DNA of 64,000 nucleotides from DDH964 sp963763205 (lineage in GTDB: Bacteria; Desulfobacterota; Desulfuromonadia; Desulfuromonadales; DDH964): positions 310,001-374,000 of the forward strand of contig CAVXNQ010000021.1 of NCBI GenBank assembly GCA_963763205.1, in the 5' to 3' direction. Shown here one piece after another: positions 45,706 to 53,464 of this stretch (the first letter of the stretch is position 1; the number at the start of each line of letters is the position of its first letter). Under the pieces are notes generated by a model that ran no database searches, was not told where the DNA came from, and saw only the letters and a program-made list of their open reading frames with translations. Position numbers and translations under genes: made by a program.

Positions 45706-46796
45706 TCAGAACAGGGTACCGACCACCGTGCCCAGGGCCGACACCGTCCCGGAGTCGTTGAGCCCATCGGCCGCTTTCTCGACCTTGTTGAGGGTGGCCT
45801 TGGCGTCGCGATAGAGATCGTCGTCATTCACCAGGTGGCCGAGGGTACCGCTCCCTTCGTCGATCTTGGCGGCGATGCTGGCGAGTCTGGACATCGTCTG
45901 CTGCGTATTTTGGTAGAGCTGGTCATCGTTGACCAGCCGCCCGAGGCTCCCCTCCCCGCGGTTGACCTTGCCGCTGATGTCGCGGATATTCGCCAGCGCG
46001 TCGCTGGCATCGTTGTAGAACCGATCCTCGGTCAGAAGTTTGCCGAGACTCCCCTCCCCCGCCTTCAGGCGCTGGGAAATATCCTGGAGATTGGCGGCCA
46101 CCTGGCTGACATGGTCGTACAGGGCCGGATCATTGAGGAGCTTGCCGAGGCTCCCCTTGCCGGTCTCGAGGCGCGCGGAGACCTCCTTGATGTTGGTGAC
46201 CGCGGCGGTCAGTTCCTCGTACAGGTGGGGATCGTTGACCAGCCGGCCCAGGCTCCCTTCGCCCTTGTCGACTTTGGTGGCAATGCTCTCCAGCCGGGCC
46301 ACGGCATCGACGAAGCTGGTCCGGGTCTCCTCCAGCATGGTGCCGAGGGTGCCGAAGACCCGTTCCTGGTTTTCGTCGAGATGGGTGATGAGCTGGTCGA
46401 TGTTGGCCCCTTCCCGCGACGGGATTTCGGCGCCGGCAGGCAGCGGCGGGCTTTGCGGCGAGCCGAACGGCGAGGCCGAGGAACTGCCCGCCGAGCAGAT
46501 TCATCTGGCGGATCGAGGCCAGCGAATCCTGCGCGGATGTCGGTCCCGGCAACCACGTAGAAATCGACCCGGACCTTGTCGTCTTCAAGGGAGATGCGAC
46601 GGATTTTCCCGACCTCGACGCCTGCCAGGCGTACCGGGTCGCCGGCCTTGATCCCGACTGCCGAGTGGAAATGGGTGTGGTAGTCGATCTGGGTTTCGAA
46701 GGGGTGCCAGTCTTCGACCAGCTCGATCATCACCGCCAGCGCGACCAGCGCCGCGAGAAAGAAAATTCCGACTTTCTGCTCGGTTGACAGGGTCAT
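45706..46796 (-). CDS. mlaD: MlaD-like MCE-domain protein with C-terminal SLGxL repeats (two frameshifts)
   Basis: Restored length is 362 residues. A membrane anchor (about 9-27) leads into an MCE domain (FHSAVGIKAGDPVRLAGVEV, GKIRRISLEDDKVRVDFYV). The C-terminal part contains five repeats of a GEGSLGRLVNDPHLYEEL-like unit about 34 residues long, predicted helical. Two extra bases, near 46528 and 46468, break the frame; removing each restores a continuous DIRADSLASIRQMNLLGGQF and LGLAFGSPQSPP. MlaD forms the periplasmic hexamer that carries phospholipids between membranes. It follows mlaF in the same operon. Confidence 0.85.
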
Positions 46797-46797
46797 T

Positions 46798-47675
46798 TCA
46801 ATCCTCTCCCTTGATCCCCTTGGTGGTCGTATAGATGAAGTTGCGCACCAGCGGGTTCTGGCTGGCCTTGATTTCCTCGGGCGTACCGACTTCGACGATC
46901 CGCCCCGCGCTGATCATCGCGATCCGGTCCGAGAGGTACATGGCGAAATTCAGGTCGTGGGTGACGATGATGGTGGTCAGATTGACCTGCTGTTTCAGAT
47001 TCTGGATGACCCGGGCCAGCTCGTCGGAAGTGACGGGATCGAGTTCCGCGGTCGGTTCGTCATAGAGGATCAGGTCGGGGTTCATCGCCAGCGAACGGGC
47101 AATCGCCACCCGTTTTTTCATCCCCCCCGACAGTTCGGAGGTTGGCACCTCCTCCTTGCCGGCCAAACCGACCAGCCGCAGTTTTTCGCGGATGATCCGG
47201 CGGACCCGCGCCTCGCTGCAGACCTGCTTTTCTCTTAGCCAGAGGCCGACGTTTTCCCCCACGGTCAGGCTGTTGAAGAGGGCCGAGGACTGGAAGACCA
47301 TGCTGTAGCGATAGCCGCCGGCCCCGGCGGAGGGAACCGGAGAGAGAATACTGCGACCATCGATCTCGATTTCCCCCTCATTCGGACGCATCAGCTTGGC
47401 CAGGTGCTTGAGCAGCACGCTCTTGCCGGTACCGGAAGGGCCGATGATGGAGAAGGTTTCCCCAGCCCGGATGTCAAGATTGATGTCGTGCAGGATCTGC
47501 TGCCCGGCAAAGGATTTGGAGAGGTGGGCGATGTGGACGTCGACCCCTTTCGAGGCTTCGTAGGGAGTGCTGAGTGGTCCTTCGACAAAGGTCGCTCCGG
47601 TAAAGGCGTGGACCAGCCGGGAAAAGAGGCTGGGCTTGCCGCCTGCGAGTTGGGATGGGGTAGGGAATCCGGCAT
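46798..47675 (-). CDS. mlaF: ABC transporter ATP-binding protein MlaF (probable frame problem at the N-terminus)
   Basis: The main frame encodes a Walker A in SIIGPSGTGKSVLLKHLAKL, the signature SELSGGMKKRVAIARSLAMN, the Walker B ILYDEPTAELDP and the switch His in IIVTHDLN, all of an MlaF/Ttg2A-type ATPase for lipid transport. That frame has no ATG, GTG or TTG upstream of Walker A. An ATG at 47675 in another frame gives MPDSLPHPN; one missing C in the CTACCCC run near 47660 would connect it, for 292 residues. The extent to 47675 is therefore an inference; the ATPase core itself is certain. It lies between mlaE and mlaD. Confidence 0.85.
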
Positions 47676-47682
47676 GTCGTCC

Positions 47683-48450
47683 CTAAAGCATGAAGCGGGT
47701 GAGGAAATAGTTGGCGACGAAGATCATCAAAAAGGCGACCACCACGGCCCTGGTGGTCGATTCGCCGATGCCCCGGGCGCCGCCGCTGGTCCGGAAACCG
47801 ACGTAGCAGCCGACTTGGGCGATGATCCCGCCGAAGACCGTGGCCTTGAGCAGCCCCTTGAAAATGTCCTGGTAGCCGAGCGCCCGCACCATGGTGTCGT
47901 AGTAGACAGTGAACGGAACATTGATCACCGGATTGACGCTGCTGACCAGCCCGCCGCCGGCGATGCCGATAATGATGGTGAAGACGACCAGCATCGGCAC
48001 CCCGACCAGGCAGGCGATCAGCCGCGGCATGGCCAGGTAGCGCACCGGGTTGATCTCCAGGGTCTTGAGGGCGTCGATCTCTTCGTAAACCTCCATGGCC
48101 CCGACTTCGGCGGCCATCGCCGAGCCGACCCGGCCGGCCACCAGGAGACTGGTCATCACCGGTCCGAGTTCCTTGACCATGGAGAGGCCGACGATCGCGC
48201 CGATCGCTTCCTGGGATCCGTACCGGGCCAGCTCGGCCCCGGTCTGCAGCGCCAGAACCATGCCGATGAAGAGCGCCATCAAGGCCGCAATCGGCAGGGT
48301 TCCGATGCCGACCACGCTGATCTGCCCGGCAATGGTCGCCCAGTTCCGCGGCGCGTCCTTGAAATAATAGAGGGTTTCCAGCAACAGGGCGAGCATCTCC
48401 CCGGTAGCCTGGGCGGTTCTGAGCAATTTCCGGCCGATGATCCGCAGCAT
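47683..48450 (-). CDS. mlaE: MlaE-family permease of the phospholipid transport system
   Basis: The 255-residue protein has the MlaE core: FIGMVLALQTGAELARYGSQ, GLSMVKELGPVMTSLLVAGR, VGSAMAAEVGAMEVYEEIDA and five to six membrane segments, ending FVANYFLTRFML. It would form the membrane channel of the Mla ABC transporter. The start at 48450 (MLRIIGRKL) is chosen; a longer frame to 48597 overlaps the previous gene. It is followed by mlaF within 8 bases. Confidence 0.93.
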   Translation of the reverse strand: MLRIIGRKLLRTAQATGEMLALLLETLYYFKDAPRNWATIAGQISVVGIGTLPIAALMALFIGMVLALQTGAELARYGSQEAIGAIVGLSMVKELGPVMTSLLVAGRVGSAMAAEVGAMEVYEEIDALKTLEINPVRYLAMPRLIACLVGVPMLVVFTIIIGIAGGGLVSSVNPVINVPFTVYYDTMVRALGYQDIFKGLLKATVFGGIIAQVGCYVGFRTSGGARGIGESTTRAVVVAFLMIFVANYFLTRFML

Positions 48451-48460
48451 GCGCAGTCGA

Positions 48461-49930
48461 CTATCCTCGACCCGTCCCAACCGGCTCAGCACCGTGCCAG
48501 GAAAGGCCCCAAGGGAGATAAAAGAGGTTGATTTTGCGCTCCGCCCCATCCCGATGATAGCGGAACAGTCCCTTGAGCAGGGAAAACTCGGCAGCATCGT
48601 CAGCGGATTCCCGCAGGGAAAAGAGCGGAAAGAGTTCCAGTGCGACGGCGCCGGGCCGGCGTTCCAGCCAGAACAGGTTCCACAGCAGGCTGTCGACGCG
48701 ATTACCGTGGCGGTCCCACTTCCCCACGTAAATCCGCCAGAGCGGCGCCCAGTTGCGTTCCACCCCTTCGCTTTCCGGGAAAATCGGTTCCACCAGGGCC
48801 AGCAGGCTGAACTGGGCGACGCCGCGGTAACGCTGGTAACGAAACAGGGGCCAAAAGGTTACCCGGTGCAGGCGCTCGCCATCTTCGCCGGCGTAAGACT
48901 CGTGACGGTCGCGGTAGAGGAAAAACAGGACGCTATGCTGGCGGCGTTGTAGCACCGGGGAGGCGAGACGCTCATACCGGTAGAACGGCCAGAGCAGCCA
49001 GAGCTTTTCCTTCTCGCTGTCACGATCGTAAGCGAAAAACGGAAAGAACCGGTTGCCGTAGTTGTGCTCGCCACGGGTAATCCCCCAGATCGGCCATGGG
49101 AAATCCCACTTCTTATACCCTTTTTCCCGGTCGTCCCGAAAGGAAAAAAACGGCCAGAGAGCCACCCTGCTGGTCCGGGCCGGGGTGCTGTCGACGCCGT
49201 AAAAAGGCCAAAAGGTCCGGATCCGCCGCGGCTGGTCGGTATTCAGGGCGAGGTCGTAGTCGAACACCAGCGGCCAGAGGAAGAAGCGCTTGCGATAAAC
49301 CCCCGTCTTGTGGCTGGCGCCGAACAGCGGCCAGGCCTTGAACCCGCTCTCGTTCTCGCCGTCGATCAAGGCGAAGAAAGGCCAGAGGATATTGGTCACC
49401 GTGGTCGTCCCTTTACGGGTCTGGCCGTAGAGGGGAAAGAGGGCAAAGCGGATTTCGTCCCGGTTGAAATGCCCGATGATGCGGCCACCAACGGGGAAGA
49501 GCGCGACGGTGGTCGGCCGCCGCGCCGACTTTTCGTAAAACAGGAAGGGGAAGAGGGTAAAGGAATCCCCGCCGCCGAGGGCGGGACCGCGGTTTTCGCC
49601 GACGAGGAGACCAAGACTGCTGAGCGTCGAGTAGCCCCGGCCATGGCGGGTTCGCACCAGGGGAAAGAGGATGTCCCCGGCCCCATCGTCCGGGCCGGTA
49701 ATTAAATAGAACAGGGGGCGCAGGGCGATCTCCCGCTCCTCCCCCTTGGCTTCCCATTTGCCGAAGGGACCGAGCAGGTGCAGGGCGCGGTAGTCGGTCT
49801 GCGGCGAGCTGCGCCAGTCGACCAGCGGCCACAGGGTCAGAATCGATCCCTGCCCCGCGTCGGCGGCCCGGCACACTCCGGCCGGCAGCAACAGCAACAG
49901 CAGGCACACAGCCAGGACGAATCTGAACAT
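48461..49930 (-). CDS. Exported protein with about 16 WPLF-type repeats
   Basis: The 489-residue protein has a signal peptide (MFRFVLAVCLLLLLLPAGVC) and a repeated short motif of the form [LF][WF]P[LF][FY]: for example LWPLVDW, LFPLVRT, LFPFLFY, LFPLYGQ, LWPFFAL, AWPLFGA, LWPLVFD, FWPFYGV, LWPFFSF, FFPFFAY, LWPFYRY, FWPLFRY and LFPLFSL, spaced about 20-35 residues with charged and polar residues between. This suggests a regular beta-rich fold such as a barrel or a long solenoid. I recognise no domain. The start at 49930 has GGAG five bases upstream. It precedes mlaE with 10 bases between. Confidence 0.75.
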   Translation of the reverse strand: MFRFVLAVCLLLLLLPAGVCRAADAGQGSILTLWPLVDWRSSPQTDYRALHLLGPFGKWEAKGEEREIALRPLFYLITGPDDGAGDILFPLVRTRHGRGYSTLSSLGLLVGENRGPALGGGDSFTLFPFLFYEKSARRPTTVALFPVGGRIIGHFNRDEIRFALFPLYGQTRKGTTTVTNILWPFFALIDGENESGFKAWPLFGASHKTGVYRKRFFLWPLVFDYDLALNTDQPRRIRTFWPFYGVDSTPARTSRVALWPFFSFRDDREKGYKKWDFPWPIWGITRGEHNYGNRFFPFFAYDRDSEKEKLWLLWPFYRYERLASPVLQRRQHSVLFFLYRDRHESYAGEDGERLHRVTFWPLFRYQRYRGVAQFSLLALVEPIFPESEGVERNWAPLWRIYVGKWDRHGNRVDSLLWNLFWLERRPGAVALELFPLFSLRESADDAAEFSLLKGLFRYHRDGAERKINLFYLPWGLSWHGAEPVGTGRG

Positions 49931-49980
49931 CGCAACTCCGAACGCTAATCCGCAGCGAACCCCCGTTCCCGGGGCCGGGT

Positions 49981-50115
49981 TCATGAGGATGGTCGGTCCT
50001 CATCGGAACGCCGACCGCCAGTGTGAGACCGGTTGACCAGCCACAGGATTCCCCGGATCAGCAACCCGACCAGCACGATGAACAGGAAATCCGCCAGGCG
50101 CGGGTCATGCATCAT
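49981..50115 (-). CDS. Small single-span membrane protein
   Basis: This 44-residue frame starts at the ATG that overlaps the stop of the TPR gene (50105) and encodes MMHDPRLADFLFIVLVGLLI, then RGILWLVNRSHTGGRR. One membrane segment is clear (about 10-27). The coupled start and the stop overlapping the next upstream-possible ATG argue that it is translated. No family was recognised. Confidence 0.6.
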   Translation of the reverse strand: MMHDPRLADFLFIVLVGLLIRGILWLVNRSHTGGRRSDEDRPSS

Positions 50116-51079
50116 GGCCGGCTCCGCCGTCGAGGATCCGGTCGCGCCCCTCCAGGGCCTGACCGTAGCCGGGATCGATCTCCAGGGCCTGCTGGTAAGC
50201 AGCAAAGGCGCCGCCCAGTTCCCCGGTCTTTTCACGGCAGAGACCGAGCAGAAAGAAGAATTCCGCGGCCGGGAGCTCCTGCGGCAAGGCGCCCTGCTCC
50301 TCGATCTCGTCAAGCAGCTTGCGGGCCGCGCCGTAGTCGCCATGCCCGCACAGTTCGAGGGCGTTGCCGACGATTTCCAACTCTTCGACCAGCGCCCGTT
50401 GCGGCATCGGAACGCCGCTGACCCGCTCCAGCTTGGCGATCAGGGCCTCCCGGGCCGGAGACGGTTCGAGCAGGTCGATGAGCAGGCGCCAGGAACGGGC
50501 GGCGGCCGGGTAATCGCCGAGCAGAAAATCGACCTGGCCGAGGACGTTGAGGGTGGCCGGATCGCCCGGCCGGCACTCCAGCGCCAGGTGCAGGTGTCGC
50601 AGGGCCTGCTGCAGGTGACTGCGGCTGGCCGCCATCTCCGTATAGCTCAGGGCGAGGTGAAACCAGGCCAGCCCGATCTGCTGCTGGAGGCCGGCATTGG
50701 CCGGATCGAGCAGGGCAAGGATCTTCAGGAAGTTGATTTTGCGCCTGACGTAGGGGGGATCGACCTCCTTGCGATCGAGCATGACCACATGCGCGCCGAG
50801 ATCGGCCAGGAAGTGGGGATAGGCATCGCGCAGCAACTCGGCGTACTGGCGGTTGTGCTCGCAGTCGGGGAACCGGCGCAGGAAGTCGTAGACGCCATTG
50901 CCGATGGCATCGGCCGAGGGGGGATCCGCTGCCAGGTCCTGGCGATGGACAGGCAGTGGCACGGCGGGCAGCACGACTGGCCGCGCCTCCGACCCGACCG
51001 GCACGGTGGCGTCCGGCGGCGGGGTCCAGAAGCGGAAGTCGAAGGGACGCTGCAGCTCGTGGTCTGGATGTTCGGCCAT
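50105..51079 (-). CDS. Tetratricopeptide-repeat protein
   Basis: The 324-residue protein has helical repeats in the last two thirds: LQQALRHLHLALECRPGDPA, LNVLGQVDFLLGDYPAAARS and FFLLGLCREKTGELGGAFAA followed by YQQALEIDPGYGQAL, which are TPR-type. The N-terminal 100 residues have no clear motif. It is cytoplasmic as no signal is seen. It is the first gene of a unit that continues with the small membrane protein, the WPLF protein and mlaEFD. Confidence 0.85.
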   Translation of the reverse strand: MAEHPDHELQRPFDFRFWTPPPDATVPVGSEARPVVLPAVPLPVHRQDLAADPPSADAIGNGVYDFLRRFPDCEHNRQYAELLRDAYPHFLADLGAHVVMLDRKEVDPPYVRRKINFLKILALLDPANAGLQQQIGLAWFHLALSYTEMAASRSHLQQALRHLHLALECRPGDPATLNVLGQVDFLLGDYPAAARSWRLLIDLLEPSPAREALIAKLERVSGVPMPQRALVEELEIVGNALELCGHGDYGAARKLLDEIEEQGALPQELPAAEFFFLLGLCREKTGELGGAFAAYQQALEIDPGYGQALEGRDRILDGGAGHDA

Positions 51080-51095
51080 GGTTCACTCCACTTGA

Positions 51096-51926
51096 TCAGA
51101 AACACCGGTCGGGAAAGGTGTCGATGCCGCTGTCGACGCCCGGGACCTTGTAGATTTTCACCCCGTCCCAGGGACGCTCCAGGATGCCGTCGTGAATCGC
51201 CCAGCTGCGCCCCCGGACACTCTTTTCCATCCCCGGCTGACGGAACGGCGTCGAGCCGTCGAGGCGCGCAAAGAGGATGCCGCCGGGGCGAAACTCGCGG
51301 TCGATCCAGAGCATCAGCTGCTTGCCGGTCGTGTAGTCGAAGCCGTACCGTTCGTAGCGGATGGCGTTGTTGTAGGAAAGCGGTTCGGCGACCACCATCC
51401 CGCACCCCAGGCCCGCCACGAAGCGTTCGAACTGGCGGAAAAAAGGGGAAAAGAGCTGCAACCCACGGCGCACCTGGTTGGGCGAGAGGCCGGCCCGCAT
51501 CGCCTTAATTTCCTCGGGCAGATTGCGGCGCAGGGTGCCGAAATAGTTGTCGCGTCCCGAGGCGTCGCGATCGATGTCGAAACGCGGCGCCTCCGGGTCG
51601 TTGACCAGGCAGAAGGAGAGCTCGATCTGCCCGAACGGCGTGTCGGCGATTTCCACGAAAAAGAGGCAGTCGCAGTCGTCCGGCTGCAGCCGGACCTCGA
51701 TGCGCACCAAGCCGAGCCCTTCCGGGCAGATGAAGTCGACCTTGCGCCCGCCATCCGGGCCGCACAAAGTATGCCGGTCGATGGCGAAGCGGGAGAAGAG
51801 GGGGACCGGGATGAGCTGCCGGTAAATCTCCTCCTTGTCCGTCGCCGGCAGGCGGTTGATGTCGCGCAGCGAACCGAGGGGCAAGCCGTCGCGATCGAGC
51901 AGGCGGGGAACCACCAGGCCGTTCAT
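51096..51926 (-). CDS. Conserved protein, possible acetyltransferase-like fold, coupled to the deacetylase gene
   Basis: The 276-residue product has no textbook domain, but its C-terminal half (FERFVAGLGCGMVVAEPLSY, NNAIRYERYGFDYTTGKQLM) resembles the end of GNAT-fold enzymes, where a conserved Asn and Tyr residues face acetyl-CoA. The N-terminal part (LIPVPLFSRFAIDRHTLCGP) is beta-rich. Its ATG overlaps the stop of the histone-deacetylase-family gene by four bases, so an acetyltransferase/deacetylase pair is a reasonable idea but is not shown. It is followed by the TPR gene 17 bases further. Confidence 0.7.
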   Translation of the reverse strand: MNGLVVPRLLDRDGLPLGSLRDINRLPATDKEEIYRQLIPVPLFSRFAIDRHTLCGPDGGRKVDFICPEGLGLVRIEVRLQPDDCDCLFFVEIADTPFGQIELSFCLVNDPEAPRFDIDRDASGRDNYFGTLRRNLPEEIKAMRAGLSPNQVRRGLQLFSPFFRQFERFVAGLGCGMVVAEPLSYNNAIRYERYGFDYTTGKQLMLWIDREFRPGGILFARLDGSTPFRQPGMEKSVRGRSWAIHDGILERPWDGVKIYKVPGVDSGIDTFPDRCF

Positions 51927-53092
51927 CCCCCCCTCCCCTGCCAGGCGCCATGGATCGGCGCCAGCCGCCGTTCGAGAAAAGCGAGCACCCGCTCAAGGTC
52001 CTGCTGAGCGCGGCAGAAGTCGCCCGGCTGGGCGAGATGCGGCGGGTCCCGCAGCGCGCCGCTGGCCCAGCCCAGCGCCCGGGCGCGGGCCGCGAAGGCG
52101 GGCGGTAGCCGGTCGGAGAGCTCGGCGCTGAGCACCGTACCCCAAAAGAGAGCCCAGCCGCGGGCCACGTTGAGCGGGTCGTAACCGCCACCGCCGAGAA
52201 CCACCCAGGGCAGCTCCAGCTCGCGCAGCGATCGCGCCGCGAATTCAAAGGAGCGGGTGGTGAACTCAAGACGGGTCAGCGGATCGCTGCGCATGCCGTC
52301 GACGCCGACCTGGGTGAAGAGGACATCGGGGCGATAGGCCGCCAGCAGCGGCAGCACCACCCGGGAAAAGGCCTGTTCGAAGACCAGATCGTCGGCGTGG
52401 CGCAGAAACGGGACATTGACCGCGTAGCCGTAGCCGGCTCCCTCCCCCAGTTCGTCGGCGAACCCGGTCTGCGGGTAAAAGTCCTTGCCGGTCTCGTGCA
52501 GCGAGATGGTCAGGACCCGGTCGGTGGCATAGAAGGCCTGCTGCACCCCGTCGCCGTGATGGGCGTCGAGGTCGAGATAGGCGACCCGCAGGCCACGCCG
52601 GAGCAGGATGCCGATGGCAATCGCCGCGTCGTTGAGGTAGCTGAAGCCGGAGGCGCGCGCCGGCTGGGCGTGGTGATAGCCGCCGGCGGGGTTGAAGACG
52701 GCCCGGAACCCGCCGTCGACCACCAGCCGGGTCGCCTCCAGGGTGCCGCCGCAGCAGCGCCGGGCCCATTCGTACATCCCCGGGAAGACCGGATTTTCCA
52801 CATCCCCCAGGCCGTAGCGGAAATCGGCCCGACCGGCGCCGGCGGCGCTGAATTCCCGCAACCTGGCCAGGTAGTCGGCATGGTGGAAGGCGGCCAGGTC
52901 CGCTTCGGTGGCCAGGGGCGAGTCGACGCGGCTGACACCAGCGCCCTCCAGCAGTCCGAGTTCCTCCAGCAGTTCATAGGCCAGTCGGTAGCGCTCCGCC
53001 GTGAAGGGGTGGTCGTCGCCGAAACCGGCCGCCTCGAAACGCTGCGAGACCATCACCCCGAAGCGCGCGCACCTTTGTGAATTCGCCGCCAT
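51923..53092 (-). CDS. Histone deacetylase family protein (AcuC-like)
   Basis: The 389-residue protein has the arginase/deacetylase-fold motifs: NPAGGYHHAQP with the catalytic His pair, YLDLDAHHGDGVQQAFY with the metal Asp and His, and VDGMRSDPLTRLEF with the second metal Asp. Related bacterial proteins deacetylate acetyl-lysine (as AcuC does acetyl-CoA synthetase) or acetylpolyamines. The start at 53092 is uncertain as no strong site precedes it. It overlaps the possible acetyltransferase-like gene by four bases. Confidence 0.9.
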   Translation of the reverse strand: MAANSQRCARFGVMVSQRFEAAGFGDDHPFTAERYRLAYELLEELGLLEGAGVSRVDSPLATEADLAAFHHADYLARLREFSAAGAGRADFRYGLGDVENPVFPGMYEWARRCCGGTLEATRLVVDGGFRAVFNPAGGYHHAQPARASGFSYLNDAAIAIGILLRRGLRVAYLDLDAHHGDGVQQAFYATDRVLTISLHETGKDFYPQTGFADELGEGAGYGYAVNVPFLRHADDLVFEQAFSRVVLPLLAAYRPDVLFTQVGVDGMRSDPLTRLEFTTRSFEFAARSLRELELPWVVLGGGGYDPLNVARGWALFWGTVLSAELSDRLPPAFAARARALGWASGALRDPPHLAQPGDFCRAQQDLERVLAFLERRLAPIHGAWQGRGG

Positions 53093-53163
53093 GGCACGGT
53101 TGTACACTCCGCCATGGCAAAGGTCAACCGGCAAATAGGCCGCTTCGGACGGGTGCAAAGCAT

Positions 53164-53190
53164 AAAAAAAAGGTGGAGCTAAGCTCCACC
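53164..53190 (-). terminator. Intrinsic terminator after the tRNA-Glu/tRNA-Gln pair
   Basis: On the minus strand GGTGGAGC pairs with GCTCCACC around a 3-base loop (53172-53190), followed by seven to eight T residues (53164-53171). It lies about 28 bases past tRNA-Glu. Confidence 0.88.
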
Positions 53191-53218
53191 TTGGTGCCTC
53201 CCCTCGGGAAGGCTGGAA

Positions 53219-53294
53219 TGGTGATCCCTACGGGAATCGAACCCGTGTTACCGACGTGAAAGGCCGGTGTCCTAGACCGCTAGACGAAGGGACC
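53219..53294 (-). tRNA. tRNA-Glu (anticodon TTC)
   Basis: The minus strand folds with acceptor GGTCCCT/AGGGATC, anticodon loop CTTTCAC (TTC), and a normal T-arm with GGTTCGATTC. The CCA end is encoded. It is followed by an intrinsic terminator and preceded 38 bases upstream by tRNA-Gln. Confidence 0.96.
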
Positions 53295-53332
53295 GTATAT
53301 GGCGCGTAGCGCGACCGGGTCGCGGGTGAAGC

Positions 53333-53406
53333 TGGCTGGGGTGCTAGGATTCGAACCTAGGATGACGGAGTCAGAGTCCGTTGCCTTACCGCTTGGCGAC
53401 ACCCCA
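53333..53406 (-). tRNA. tRNA-Gln (anticodon CTG)
   Basis: The minus strand gives acceptor TGGGGTG/CACCCCA, anticodon stem ACGGA/TCCGT with loop CTCTGAC (CTG), and T-arm with GGTTCGAATCC; CCA is encoded. It is read with tRNA-Glu, probably as one transcript. The gltX gene lies just upstream, so glutamyl-tRNA synthetase is encoded beside its tRNA partners. Confidence 0.96.
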
Positions 53407-53464
53407 AAACGAGATGGAGTATGTAACAAAGTTGGACGGACGAGTCAAGGAAAATTTCCGCCTC

